From contig CM043953.1 in the NCBI GenBank assembly GCA_014529385.2, forward strand, positions 68,260,372 to 68,324,371: a stretch of DNA of 64,000 bases, written 5' to 3'. How positions within the stretch are numbered: the first letter of the stretch is position 1; the number at the start of each line of letters is the position of its first letter. The notes under the pieces were generated by a model that did not search any database, was not told the origin of the DNA, and worked only from the letters and a program-made list of their open reading frames with translations. This stretch comes from Adiantum capillus-veneris (Eukaryota; Streptophyta; Polypodiopsida; Polypodiales; Pteridaceae). A program made the position numbers and the translations under genes. Shown one piece after another: positions 44,095-55,995 of this stretch.

Positions 44095-44489
44095 TGGTTC
44101 ATCTTATGCCAGGATATGAAGCAAACAAAGTATGTACCCTGCACAACTGGCTTACATGTGTAGAGACAGTTGGCACACACCACCTTTGTACACTTTGTAC
44201 AAGCATGCTTTATTTACATACATGGGGTCCAAAAGCATCAAAAAACATTCCTCAAAGACTTTTGGATGGTTCACATCATTCTTCAAAAACATGTCACAAC
44301 GGCTCAAGGCTACTTCCAAGAAAGCACCAGTGTTTGGGCCAGAAAGCATAAGGTAATAGACTCGACATACTCACCTAAACCAAAGAGTTCTACAAAGAGC
44401 AAGCTGAGCCATCAATGAAAGACAAAAAACTCTATCAGAACAAAGAATGACTACAAAGGCATCAAAAGAGACCTTCAAAGCAACCAGCA

Positions 44490-44846
44490 ATGCAACAAGT
44501 ATGGGTGCCAAAGTCAGACTTCAACCAAGTCACCCAACACAAATAGGTGCAACATTGGATGATTCTAGTGAGGCTACCCAAAGCCCAAAGGTTGTACAAA
44601 GGTAATATTCAAATATGGTTACCCAAAGTTGTAGCTCAACCTAGAACAACAAATATCAGTTAAGGAACAGAGAACTCCACCCAAAGGCAAGCAAGGACAA
44701 CCAAGAGCCAACAAAAGCCAATCACAATTGAGGTTGATACAACCTCTAGATGGATACCTCGTTTCCAACTACAAAATCAAGGCTTATACAAAAAAAAACA
44801 ATCAAATATGGATACCAAAGCCTAGTTTCTATCAAGCCAAAACAAA
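44490..44846 (+). pseudogene. Base element: WxPK repeat region
   Basis: Repeated Trp-x-Pro-Lys/Arg in one or neighbouring frames: QVWVPKSDF (44500), IWLPKVVA (44615), SRWIPRFQ (44750) and QIWIPKPSF (44808). Between them the sequence is Gln/Thr/Lys-rich and probably disordered. The frame enters the AGAGA site and continues beyond the 14.8 kb insertion. Confidence 0.6.
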
Positions 44847-44851
44847 AGAGA
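44847..44851. repeat. Target-site duplication AGAGA (left)
   Basis: AGAGA before TGTTTGTGGG; the second copy is at 59631-59635. Joining at the site keeps the WxPK frame open. Confidence 0.88.
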
Positions 44852-45127
44852 TGTTTGTGGGTCGCCGCGACAGACGTCCATAGCATAGCTCTCACGCATC
44901 AACATAAAATATCAATATAAGGGAAGCGACTTGGATGAGGCATGGAAACTCATTAGGGTGTCAATACTAATGAAGTGAACTCAAAGAGATGTTTGTGGGT
45001 CGCCGCGACAGACGTCCATAGCATAGCTCTCACGCATCAACATAAAATATCAATACAAGGGAAGCGACTTGGATGAGGCATGGAAACTCACTAGGGTGTC
45101 AATACTAATGAAGTGAACTCAAAGAGA
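44852..45127. repeat. 138-bp tandem duplication at the outer LTR edge
   Basis: 44852-44989 and 44990-45127 differ at two positions only. Both units start TGTTTGTGGG and end CAAAGAGA. The genomic flank (AAAAGAGATG) and the LTR interior (TCAAAGAGATG) share AAAGAGATG, a likely slippage point. Confidence 0.9.
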
Positions 45128-45894
45128 TGCAACTACTAACTCTACAAGCAAATCATACGCACTAAAGCCAAGTAATTTGCCTATGTCCTTCTACACAGCT
45201 CTACAGTCGTCATGCCCGTTTACCATGCAAATCATGTTGGATTCACACGAAACTTGAAGGGAACTACAAGGGACTATCAGGAACATATCCTATCACTATC
45301 ACAACATTCTGGAGAGGTATAAAGATCGTGATCATTCATCCCAAAGTCAGCAAAAACAGTGAATAGGTGATCCTAAAGGGTCGTTTTAGGGTCCCTCAAG
45401 CCTCTCCTAGGGTCAAAACAACATAAAATATGCATATAAGCACTCAAAACAACGATTTAAGGTCTCAAACTCGTAGTTGAAAAACTACACCGAATCTTGA
45501 ATGATTACACTTGAATGGAAGAGCAAAGTAAGAGGAACACAATGCAATAAACGAATCTGAATTTGGATTACCGTAGCCACAGTAGAAAAGATTACAAGTT
45601 GGAGCAAGAAGAAGCTCTCAAACGTACGCTGTCTTCTCAGTTTGTGATAAAAAGGATAATGTTCAAACTTGCAAAATTGACCTTTATAGTTTAGGTCTTT
45701 ACAAATGGCTTGTCCGGCCAAAAGCTCTTAAACTTCTAACTGGCTCTCTAATATACAGTTGCTCCCAGAAAAATAATTATTAATTCTTTTACAAGTTATC
45801 GGCTTAGAGATGCTCTCTTACAAAAGAATTTTACAAGGATTTTCCACAAAAATGTGACTCCTTCTCTGGAAACCGCCGCTTCGTCCGCCAAACA
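44990..45894 (-). repeat. 3' LTR of the 14.8 kb element (905 bp)
   Basis: Minus strand TGTTTGGCGGACG ... CCCACAAACA. Contains one degenerate copy of the palindrome (AGATCGTGATCA, 45323-45334). Confidence 0.9.
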
Positions 45895-45910
45895 CTCCCC
45901 CCTTCCTTAT
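45895..45910 (-). other. Polypurine tract of the 14.8 kb element
   Basis: Minus strand ATAAGGAAGGGGGGAG, ending directly at the LTR start. The core AAGGAAGGGGGGAG is identical to the tract in the 439-bp duplication (38203-38215). Confidence 0.85.
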
Positions 45911-45924
45911 CCTTGCACGTCCTC

Positions 45925-45958
45925 GTGCATGTTCAGAGCACGTCCTCTGAACATGCAC
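45925..45958. repeat. Perfect 14-bp hairpin next to the polypurine tract
   Basis: GTGCATGTTCAGAG, six-base loop CACGTC, CTCTGAACATGCAC. The left arm with its CCTC prefix is repeated directly at 45961-45978. Confidence 0.85.
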
Positions 45959-45975
45959 GTCCTCGTGCATGTTCA

Positions 45976-46191
45976 GAGCTTTGGTCGTTGATGGGGCTCC
46001 AAGGAGGAAAGTGTCACTGAAAAGCTTCGATTGTGGAGTATAGCCTCCAAGGCTTCTTGATGCTGTCTGAAAGGATTTTCACTTAGCGTGTGCTGGTATG
46101 CTACGTACCGTTCCTTGAGGTCCTTTGCCATAGGATGAAAGATCCTTGAGTCGATTTCGAAGAAACCTGTGACGAAGGATTCTTCAAACGT
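45976..46191 (-). CDS. Short open frame near the 3' end (unknown, partial)
   Basis: About 70 sense-strand codons between stops, including FEIDSRIFHPMAKDLKERYV and HQEALEAILHNRSFS. Composition looks protein-like. It may be the tail of a longer late ORF whose upstream part has decayed. Not recognised. Confidence 0.4.
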
Positions 46192-48594
46192 CTACAAGTA
46201 ATGTGAAGGCAGGTACATTAGTCTTGAGTACATTGCCATCAGAATATGTCGTGGTGGTGAATCTTGGAGATTCCATCAGATCCCTCGATGCCCTTCTAAG
46301 AACAGATTCCACGGGTGATCATCGCCTTCAGTGTCTTTGAACACCTGGATGCAGGTGACGATCATCCGAGCTATTGAGGCGGTCCGGGGCGGGCAACAAG
46401 AAGAGCGGCCTCTAAACACCCTTCGAGGCTCCCGTGCTGCTCAATTGGGGCTGGGGCAAGCACAATCAGAGACAACAACAACCCACAACCAGAAACTAAA
46501 CAAGAAAAGGGGCACCACCTAGTTGTAGATGCGAACTAGGACGCACGTGATATCTCCTTGTACTCAAACGCACAAAGAGAGGGGAATGCAAGATAGCCAC
46601 ACACACCAGACACAAACATTCACCACGCCAGAGAGAGGTGAAGAGCACAAATCGACTTGAGCAACTCATTCTTAGCCTTAAAGACTAGATGCACACAAAG
46701 CTTGATGAGAAATATAGGGACAACACAAAACTTGACCTTGTTGCCAATACACAAATTTTCTTAGGGTCACGGGAGCCCTCTCACCGAGCACCCTCTTACA
46801 ATTTACCTTTTAGGCAAACAATTCAACAAGCCCTCAAACCACCAAGCATGAAATGGCACAACAAACTTCAAGGACAATATACCTTCAACCACCTGATGAG
46901 CCAACTTATCAAGTCAATTTGGAGAGAAGAGTCGTAGTTGCAGCATACAATTGCACCCAAAACTATGAATCTTATTTATGGACAAGCAAAGTAACGCGTG
47001 TCGATGAAGCTACGTTATCTTCAAACCTTGGAAAATTCATGATAAAGCCTTCATTTTCAGAGGTTAACCTTGGATTTTTTCTGATTTTTTTGAAGTTCTT
47101 TACAAAGCTGAAGAGGGTATGGTAATATGGACATATATGTAGAGAGAAAGGGGGACACATAGGGTGTAGAAATGGAGGATGAAGGCTATGGAGGTGTGAG
47201 AGAAGTGGCAATGGTGAAGAGGGTGAATTAGGACATGGGAGTTGCAGGTTTGGGAGTGGGAAGGAGAGGGAGGAGTGTGTGTGAAAGAGGAAAATGATAA
47301 AGTGGAAGAGGGAGTGTGGCTGCATAGCATGGGCAAACTGGGGTCCACCAATAAAATCATAGCTCACAGCTCGTAGCTCAAAAAAATATGAAAAAATTTG
47401 AGCTGAAAGTTCAGCTCACGAGCTACAACTTTTGTTTGTATCACCTTTCCAAATTCGAGGAGCATGTGATCTTTAAAAAATTCAACAAAATCGATTGTTT
47501 TTTCCACTGCACAAGGTCCTTGTGAGGTCCTTCTTTGGATGATTCTTTTGAATACCTCCAAGAATGAGCTCCCCATGGTGCATCCATGCATTCCACATAC
47601 CCTTGACCTTATTTGGTAGGTCTATAATTAAAGATATTGTTGAGATCATGATATAAATGAATAGTAAAACTAAGAAAATCAAATATTGAGGGGTCTAAAA
47701 AAGTATGTACATGTCAAATATAAATAATATAGGTGGAAAACTTATAAAGGGGTCAAAATAAATCTCTCTCATTATAAGTCTATCATAAAAAGATGAATAA
47801 TTTTGGTGGTCTAATTTATGAGAGTAATAGGGAATAGATGTAGGAAGGAAAAAATCACAATAGTGAAAAAATATACACATAAATAGAACTAGGTTTTTTT
47901 GGAATTTTGTTGGGATGGAGTTACACCAAAAATAAGAGAAGCTTGCATGAAATTATTTTTATATGGAATAAAGAGTATGCAAAATGGTAAGAAAAAATAT
48001 GGTAATGGTGAGTCAATGTACATAGCATAAATAACACACACCTAAGTATAAATATTTAAATAAATACCAAAATAATTATAAAAAAATTCTTTTATTTAGG
48101 CCCTATATACAATAAAATATTTACACACAAATGGGCCATAATATACTTATATATTTTTTATTTTTTTATTTTATTTTTGGCTCAACTAGCCCAGTGACTA
48201 GCTAATTGAGGGTTTTTAAGAAAATATGGAGAAAGTCCCTAACTCACACACCCCTATGTACAGTGAAATGGTAGGGATAACCAAAATTTTTGAGTGATTT
48301 GATAGGGTGAGGTAGCTTACTATGGCAATTATGGAAAGCCAAAAAACGGCTATCACTATCTTTACCAGCATCTGACAGGCCACGTCGGGGACATCCCGCA
48401 GCAAGGTGATTGTAGATTCAAAGTGTTAACTACATAGGCTACTGTAGGAGGACTTTGCGCTGTCATGGCTGGGTATTTCAGCTTTTGTTGCCTCGAGCCT
48501 TTCCATGTGGCAAACTCCTTCCATGTGCGTCTTCTAGGGACTGGACAGAAGGTAGGATCTATTTGAATGTGCTGAGGAGCGTTGTGGTAATTGG
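46192..48594 (-). other. Unassigned interior of the 14.8 kb element
   Basis: No supported gene. 47600-48250 is very AT-rich with A and T runs; 47100-47320 is a purine-rich plus-strand stretch. May include a further decayed insertion; no ends found. Confidence 0.4.
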
Positions 48595-48760
48595 TCAGAT
48601 CCTATGGCTGCTTGTCCAGCCACTTCTACCTCCATTTAGGGTGATCTTCAATGAGAGCCTGAGATTCTTCAGCTCTGTCAGTGGTACATCTTCGTAATCT
48701 CCGTCTTTGTTTCGTGGCAAGGTCGGCCGCATTTTCTCCTTCCATAGGATTGCTTCATGG
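48595..48760 (-). CDS. Short protein-like frame (unknown, partial)
   Basis: Sense-strand frame with LWKEKMRPTLPRNKDGDYED and VPLTELKNLRLSLKITLNGG, closed by a stop near 48598. Position suggests it belongs to the same late ORF region as ORF B. No family recognised. Confidence 0.35.
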
Positions 48761-49118
48761 CATATCAAGGGAAAAGGTAGCTACTCATGGCCAAACCCCT
48801 TCACCTCTCGGGGGGTTCACCGTTCAGTACCCTGCTATATAATGTGCGTTCGTAGGGTATTAAAAAAACCCCTCTTTTAACATGCCTAAATGAATAAAAT
48901 GACCCCTTATTTTATGATTTTTTTTCAAAATTGAATATAAAAACCCCTTGTATTAATGTATCTCTATTAAATTTCCTAAAATTTTTGAATTCTAAAACCC
49001 TCCTATCGAACTCACGTTATACATTAACATGATTACATAGTGCACCCCCGGAGCTTCACCTGCTCTTCTGGCTGTAAGAACGCCAGGGCCGCTGACTCCA
49101 TTATCTTCTTTTCGTATA

Positions 49119-51458
49119 TCATGTAATCTTTTGCTGGTCCCTCTGGCATGGCATTTCTTGTCCTGGCAGCAGTTGCGGTTGCACTTGGGCTTCCTCTATT
49201 CTGATTTGTTGTTGAGAAATCAGGTCTTCTTTTTCTTTCAGCAGTGTCTCGTTGATCTGCCTTTGTGTCTCTATTTCTGCTCTCGCCGCTACCAATTGCT
49301 GCTCCAGCTCTTTTACCTTTTGCTCGTTGGCCGTCGTCTGGGCCATCATTCCCGATAAGAGCAGTTGCCTTTGAAGTTTTTCTTGCTCTAGCTCTTCTTT
49401 CAGCACCGCTAGGGTGTTCTCTATTGCAGCATTGTCTGATGTGGAGACAAATGCCCTAGAAAGGTTGTTAAAGTACTTTTGACAGTGAGGTATGAGCTCT
49501 TAACCCTCTGGAACCTTGCATTTTTGTAATCAAGCTGCTCCGTCGCTTTCTTTATCCTTGTTGTCAAAGCTTGGCATTCCGTTTCCTTGGCTGTCAACTC
49601 CGTCCTGACATCCACCAGGTCTCTGATCAGAGACTGAGCCTGCTGTCGCTCAGTGTCTCTTTCCTTTGTTGCGAGCTCCAGTTGTGCCCGCAGGCTCTCT
49701 AACTCCTCTTGCCAAGATTTTTGCATGTTCTGAGCCTCTTGTACCTGCCTTTCTTTTTCTCTCAGCACCACGTGCTGGCATTGGAATTGTTTTTCCAGAT
49801 CTTGCAAGGTTTTTCTGTAGTCAAATTCAGCCATAGCCTGACAGGCTTCTTGGTACTCTATTGCTTCAGTAGGCATAGACTCTTTTTGTGAGGATGAAGG
49901 AGGAGGAGGTGGTGGTTTTTTGGTTGATGGAAAAGGAGGAGGAGGAGGAGATTTCAACGAGGGAGGAGGTGGTGATTTCGGCACTTCTTGTACGTGCCTC
50001 TTTTTTGATGCATCTTCCCTTGGCTATGAAGCAGACGCGTCCGCTTGTCTTTTCTTTAAAATCTTTATTATTCTTTGGCGAGTCAAATCCACCGCCTGTC
50101 GTGCTTCCACATTCCTCTCTCTTTGAGTTTTCTTTAATTGCTCTGCTTGGTCCGTATCTTCAGCCGCTTCTTTCTCCTTTGTTCCTTCAGTGGACTGAGA
50201 AGAAATGTCCACTTCTGCAGCCTTTTGTTCGGCTTCTAACCTTTGTTTTTCAGCCCGTATATGAGCTGCATTTTCTATTCTTTCTTGTCTTTCCTTCTCT
50301 AACCTTCGTTTTTCTGTTTGTTATGTTGCAGCAGCTCTTGCCTATCTGTCAGCCCGTAACTTGGTCATTTTTTCCCCAATTCTTTGTTGGGTCTCTACAT
50401 ATGCTTTTTGAAGGTCGGACTGAGGCACTGTACTTCTTTCCCTCTTTCTTCTCTCAAGCGGTGTGGTGGAGTCTTCCTCCTTGCTTTCTTCAAATTCTGA
50501 TGGTCCTTTATCTTTTGACCCTTGAGAGTTTTCCTCGTCTTTAGTCTCCGTCTTTTCTTCATCACTTGAGCTCTTGTTGGATTCCTTGGCCGAGCGCAAC
50601 GTTGTTGCGCTAGTGGTCGTCCTTACTGAGTTAGCAACCAGCTTTGCTTTCTGAATCAAGGCCATTTGAGAACTGGCCACCGGCATGTCTTCAATCATGC
50701 CCAAAGCTTGGTATGCTATTCTTGTTAGCATTGGCCTTGCACTCATGTAGCTTTTGTTCTTTGTCGAGCTTTTCAAATTTGCTTCGATCAAGTTCTCCAA
50801 GATGTAAGAACCATAATCGCATCGGATGGTTCTATTTTCAGTTGTTGCTAGAGCCATGACCACTGCAATGTGCAGGATCGGCTCGGTGTAGCGAGAAGGC
50901 TTTTGTACCCTGAAATGCTGAGAGATCAATCTCATTGGTAACTCCAACTCACCGTAGATCATGTAACTGTACTGTACTTGTTTCCTTTTGCTTTGATAAA
51001 TGCCTTTTCGTTATCCAGTGACTTGGTCTTTGCCAGCAAGTGGTGTTGCCCTGGAAGGAAGTGCAAAGCTTCGTTGATGATTTCTTTTGTGATCTTTACT
51101 TTTACCTTTGAACCATCCTTGTCGGTGATCATTGCTTGCCCATCATACTATATCGATCTCATGAGCTCGTGGGCCCTCATGAAGTTTGTTCCCCATGGCT
51201 ACAATTGAAAAACTGCTCCAAATGCACAACCCGCACGGCTTCTATGACCTTTGGCCTTCGGTGGAGATTCCATATTTCCCGAGGCATGATAGTCGTCTTT
51301 ACCATGTCACCATCAGCATCCCTAAACTTTGCGATGAAAATGTGAGCAGGGATCTGAGCTAGTGTTTCATCCGAAATGTGAGCTTTATTGTTTGTAGAGA
51401 ACTCATCCACTTCATATGGTGCTGCTGTCTACTGTCTTGCTTGCTTTTGGCGAGGCAT
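49119..51458 (-). pseudogene. ORF B: large unknown protein with Pro-rich linker and coiled coil
   Basis: ATG at 51458 starts MPRQKQARQ, then TAG, then a frame with ETLAQIPAHIFIAKFRDADG and TTIMPREIWNLHRRPKVIEA. After about two frame breaks (51177 and near 50975) the next block has YMIYGELELPMRLISQHFRV and SYMSARPMLTRIAYQALGMI, which loosely recalls the 'plant transposon protein' regions of Athila-like elements. It is followed by a Ser/Glu/Lys-rich acidic stretch (50480-50560), Lys/Glu/Arg helices (50040-50330), a Pro-rich hinge (SPPPPP and KPPPPPP, 49890-49980), and long heptad-like coiled coils (49421-49880 and 49119-49406). Full length would be about 780 codons. Function unknown. Confidence 0.6.
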
Positions 51459-52760
51459 TCTGTGTCATTAGAATCACAAGCTGTTAGGATTTTCCTTCCA
51501 CAACCAGTAGCATTTAGACTTTTTGTAAAAAGCAGTTCAAAAGTTAAAATTGATCATAACTTGAACAAATCTCATCCATTCTTGTCCATATTTCACCAGT
51601 GGGACTAGGAAGACTAGAGCTATGACTGATTGAAATCTGAGCCATATCTGGGCCTGAGGTACACCGATCGCGATCGTAGTAGAGAGGCCAAAATGAGATT
51701 TGATCACATGAGTGGTTTGTTGACAGCTAGAGGGTCATTTTGGTCCACTCTGTCTTTTATTTGAACCACTTTTGAGTTTATAAGTCCCAATTTTGGGTTA
51801 CAAGGGAGTTTTGGACTAGACTTTGATTTTTCATGGGTTTTTGATGTCCAATTGGCTTGAAACTTGATGGGTGACTTGAACAAGATATGTACAAGGGATC
51901 TGTTAGGTTTTGGTCAAAATATGATGCTGAGGTACACCGATCGCGATCATAGTACCTGGGCTTTTTTGGGTGAAAACTGGATGGCTTTGGTCCCCTATGC
52001 CTGCCTAGCCCACTGATGATTTATTTTCAAGTTTGGACTTAAAATGAGAAAATTAGAGCAATCTTTCACTGTTTGACCTTATTTTACTAAGTCTAACAAT
52101 ATTGGGTTTTCCTCATGAATTCTGGTTGGAGCCTGGAGTTAGTTGATGTTAGTTTTTGAGCTTTTACTATTTCCATGATGTGTTGCTATCATCAGCCTAC
52201 TCTGCTGTCTGATTCTGTCTTGATAAGGCACTTTTTACCCCTTCTTTGGAGATTTTCCAGACTTGGGTATTTTTCACGCATTCTTTGGATAATTGGGCAT
52301 CTCTAAGTCGCCTTTTAGTCTTTGACATTAGTTCGGCCAAGTTCTTCCCTTGTGTGATGACTGGAGAGATAGGTATGCTTTTCAAACCACCCGTCATAAT
52401 TTTCAGTCGAATTTTGATAGTTGTAGGTCAAATTTCCCGATTCGGGTGTGTTGACAAATTTGCCCCATTCTATGAGCAAAATTTGTGCATTTTTTCATGA
52501 AAAATCAAGAGAGTGTATCCCTCACTGAGTTCTAAGCCTGGGCTAAGCCAGAATTTCTAAAACCTGCAACTGGGGGCACCGATCGCGATCGTACCATAAA
52601 TCCCAAATTAATTTTTGACACCTGCAGATTGTTGGTGAAGCTGAGAGGAGGCCTTTTGCAATTTCTGTGCCAAGTTTGGTCAGTGGGGTACACTGATTGT
52701 GATCGTTGTACCACCACCAAACCGACATCTGATCATATGGCCTGGTTCCTCACATTGTGG
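51459..52760 (-). repeat. Second palindrome-repeat region upstream of ORF B
   Basis: No ORF. Contains CGATCGCGATCG or near copies at 51665-51676, 51938-51949, 52580-52591 and a degenerate one near 52692-52705, mostly inside a GGTAC...GTAC frame, embedded in diverged units with TTTTGGTC and TTGATGTCC segments. It resembles the leader at 57440-58180, as if ORF B had its own leader. Confidence 0.75.
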
Positions 52761-54360
52761 GGAACACATTGACGTGTTCTGTCCCTGAAAAAGTTTTTTC
52801 ATGATGCCTCTAAGGGCCCTTGACCTATTTGACTCAATCCGACTTTGATTTGATCCATTCGCCCGTTTGTGCAATGATTCGCGCGTGCATGCGTAATAGA
52901 CTTGATCTTTACTTGATAAGGAACATACCTGTGAAATCTGGTATGAAATGTTGGCTCCGATCGTCCGTATGGGTAGAAATGTGGCAGCTCGCTCTAGGTC
53001 AAGAAGCTCTCTTCTTCTCTCTCAAAATGTAAAAATGAACAATGAGCTAGAATTTGGCCTACCTAATCCATATCTTCCCGAGGTTTTCGTGACATAGGGC
53101 CGATTTTCCTTACCTTTGATCCCGATATAATCTGCATACCATCTCTGGGTCGAACCGTTCGTCATTCTGACGTCGTATGACCATTTGATGCGATTCTTGC
53201 GAAATGTGGTCATGATCATTAAGGCTGAAATTCGACATCTTCAAATTAGATTCATATCTTCCATGCTTGATAACCCTATCATGATACTTCGGTGTTTGCT
53301 TCCAGAACTCGATTCCGGCACTGTGGTGATATTTTTTTAATTTTTGGAAGATTATTAACGAAAATCAAACAAAATAAATTAAAAATACTTATTAACTGGC
53401 AAAAATTAGCCAAAAATTATTATACTCACCCCTAAGCATATATTTTCACTAGAAGCATCCCAATGCTCCAGATTTTGTCATTACAGCTCATTCTTATGCT
53501 GGTTGGATGATAAAAACGCTAAAAAATACTAGATTTTGATCAAATTTGTTCGAAATTGAACTCTAAAAAATGAAAAAAAAAATAACAAAACACACGCATT
53601 ATGTACATATATACACATTGGACCCCTTAATGGTCCTGACTACTGCTCGATTTAGCAGTTACTCTCCCCTTCCTAAACTGAGTCGTCCCGGACGAAGGTT
53701 GTGTGCATGTCCATGGGTTTTGAAATCTGTGTCTATGCACGGCCGTGTAATGTGGCCCTATCCTCATGTTTGAGACAATGCATTGGGAAACAAAGTGTTA
53801 TGCAAGATGCGGGGACTGAATGGAATATTCAGTGGCTTTGGATGGCGAGGCTAGCTGTTTATGGAACAGAAGAGCTTGCAGTTCAATTGCTCTCTCCTTG
53901 ATTGTTGCTTTTTTGATGGCAACTATTTTTGGAACCCATTTGTATTCAGTTTCTTTCATATTTGCCGATTTTAATGTAGGTTCCTGAATTTTCTTAGGTT
54001 TCTATTGCCAGTTTGTTAGTTCAGGCTTCCTGGGTTGACTTTTTGGTTTCCCTTCGTTCTTTGTCTCGCTGAATTTTTGGTTGTCTCTAGCTTTGGTTTC
54101 CATTTCCACTCTGGATTAGCTCCTGAAGGTCTTTGATATGGTGTTTCTCTCGTCGGGAGTTGTGCCTTAGGCAACCATATCTGTCTTTGTTTGTTCTACA
54201 CGACGGTTTTCTTTATCCAGACTTTTCAAATAGCCGTCTTCTGTGTTTCTGGCTGATGAGCTGATTGCTTTATGTCGATGGGGATAATCAGCCACGAGTG
54301 ATCTGTTTTGGTGAATGGAGTCATGTACGTGTTAGAGTTGTGTGTGTACATCAGCGCATG
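52761..54360 (-). other. Unassigned region between protease and ORF B repeats
   Basis: No complete gene. Minus-strand translation just after the protease shows scattered fragments (for example HSWLIIPIDIKQSAHQPETQ near 54250) but no RT motif could be found. Confidence 0.4.
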
Positions 54361-54790
54361 TTATGACCATTTGGTAACTGCATTGTACGTTCTCGTCCAT
54401 GGAACTCCCAAACATAGTGATTCTCTGATTCCTCCATCTTTCATTACGAAAAATTGATGAGGACAACTATTTCCATCAATATTGATTGGTAAGCTTACTA
54501 TTCCAAATGTTGGCATTGTTGCCCCGTTTGCAGCTTGTAAATCTCGTGTGGATTGCATTAGGGGTTCATCGGTAAGCATTTTGTAAGTGGAGAAGTTGAC
54601 CACATTGACTCTTGCCCCTGTGTCGATCAATGCTCGTTGATATCTGCCATTCGGAAGTCTGACATTGATGCGAACATCGATTCAATGTGAATTATAGAAA
54701 GAGGAATTTGAGCCGTATCTGATGGTTGAGGAAGTCTTTGTTGTTGTAATTTTTGTTTCCACTTTAAAATCCTAATTCTGGCCTCCTCCT
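54361..54790 (-). pseudogene. Aspartic protease remnant
   Basis: ALIDTGARVNVVNFSTYKML, with the retropepsin D-T-G-A site (near 54620), then ANGATMPTFGIVSLPINIDG and PHQFFVMKDGGIRESLCLGV. The upstream Gln-rich linker (RILKWKQKLQQQRLPQPSD, near 54750) is in a different frame, with a frameshift near 54680. Full protease length is about 100 codons, so this is nearly complete. It lies after an integrase-tail remnant, an unusual order. Confidence 0.8.
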
Positions 54791-54815
54791 GTGCTTGAGC
54801 TGTTCCTGTGCTACT

Positions 54816-55210
54816 TCACACGTGGATTTTGGCGAGCATCTCTGAGGTTAGTGGTAGGTTGTACTTCTTTAATATACAGCCACTAATCCAATTAGGCATC
54901 TCCTCTCCCTCTAATGTCGCAAGCTTAATGGCACCACTATATGATATGTCATGAATCACATAGGGCCCATTGCCTCGCTTTTTGAGTTTCCGAGAATGTT
55001 GTTTCAGGGTATACATTAAGACGTAATCCCCCGTAGCAAATTCCTTGCTGATGACATGCTGATCAAAGAATGATTTCATGTTTCGTTTTTACACGTAGAT
55101 TGATGCAACTGATCTCAATCCAGTTTCATCCAGTTTTTCCAGGATATCTATTTGATTGGATAGTTCATGCATTTTAGGATTTGTTTTAGATGCATTGAAT
55201 ATGTTTAGGT
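54816..55210 (-). pseudogene. Integrase C-terminal (GPY/F-like) remnant
   Basis: Frame with LDETGLRSVASIYV, one TAA, then KSFFDQHVISKEFATGDYVL and KKRGNGPYVIHDISYSGAIK, followed by NWISGCILKKYN. This is the GPY/F module that ends Ty3/gypsy integrases. No zinc finger or DDE core was found to its right (55210-55995). Confidence 0.75.
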
Positions 55211-55995
55211 CAAAAAATTATCAAGTTTAGCAAAAAAATTGACAAGTTGTGGATGTGCTATAGTGCACAATATTTTCTATTCACATTGTATAAGGTCTTG
55301 GGCTCATTTGGGAGTTCCAAAGTTGTATATTCTAGCCAGAAAAGCTCAACTTAATCCCATAGTAGGAGGGTTTGTGGTGCATGCCTTTATAAGGAACCCT
55401 TTTATGCAAAGAGGTCATTCTAGAGTGGTCCTTTTGAGAACTCTCTCCTTAGAGTAGGTCTTGATGGCCTAGCCTTTGAGCTTAATGCCCATGCTTAGAA
55501 GGCTAGTGCTAATCACATGTAATTAGTGTAATCCTCTATTATTTAATCTAGTTTTCATTATGTTGTCAATCATGTTTCTCTACTTTCCGTCATTGTTTTG
55601 AAGTGTTGATCTTTTCTAATCTAACTCTTACTTATGCTAAGCTACTCCGATTAGTGGAGTCCTTATCTAACTCTCTCGATTAAGTGGAGTGGGCGTACTT
55701 ATGATTGAGGGATTAGAGTTGTCCTCTAATGGTGTGCTTGTGTGTGTGTAGGTTTAAGAAGCCTTGAGCTTAATTTGATCATGTGTGATTTGATTTGGAC
55801 ACCATGATTGGCATGGTTAGGATGGCCGACTTGCATGCGATCTTGTGTGCTTAATCATCAATGCATGTAATTAGAGTTGTGCTTGAGAGACTCCAAGATT
55901 AGTGTGTTTCACTTCATTCCTTGATGTGTGTAGATGATTGCTTGTATTGATGCTTGATGTGCGATTAGCATTAGTTGATTTGGGATGATTTCTAT
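55211..55995 (-). other. Spacer between ORF A and the integrase remnant
   Basis: No gene supported. Contains plain AT-rich sequence with repeated TTAGTGGAGT/TTAAGTGGAGT motifs near 55650-55690. Confidence 0.4.

Noticed and set aside
46972-47367. 131-codon minus-strand frame rich in Ser, Pro, His and Phe
   Set aside because: Low-complexity translation of a purine-rich strand; no start context or family.
49131-50859. Plus-strand hydrophobic frames that look like membrane proteins
   Set aside because: They are antisense to the Lys/Glu-rich ORF B; reverse complement of charged codons gives Leu/Phe/Ser-rich translations.
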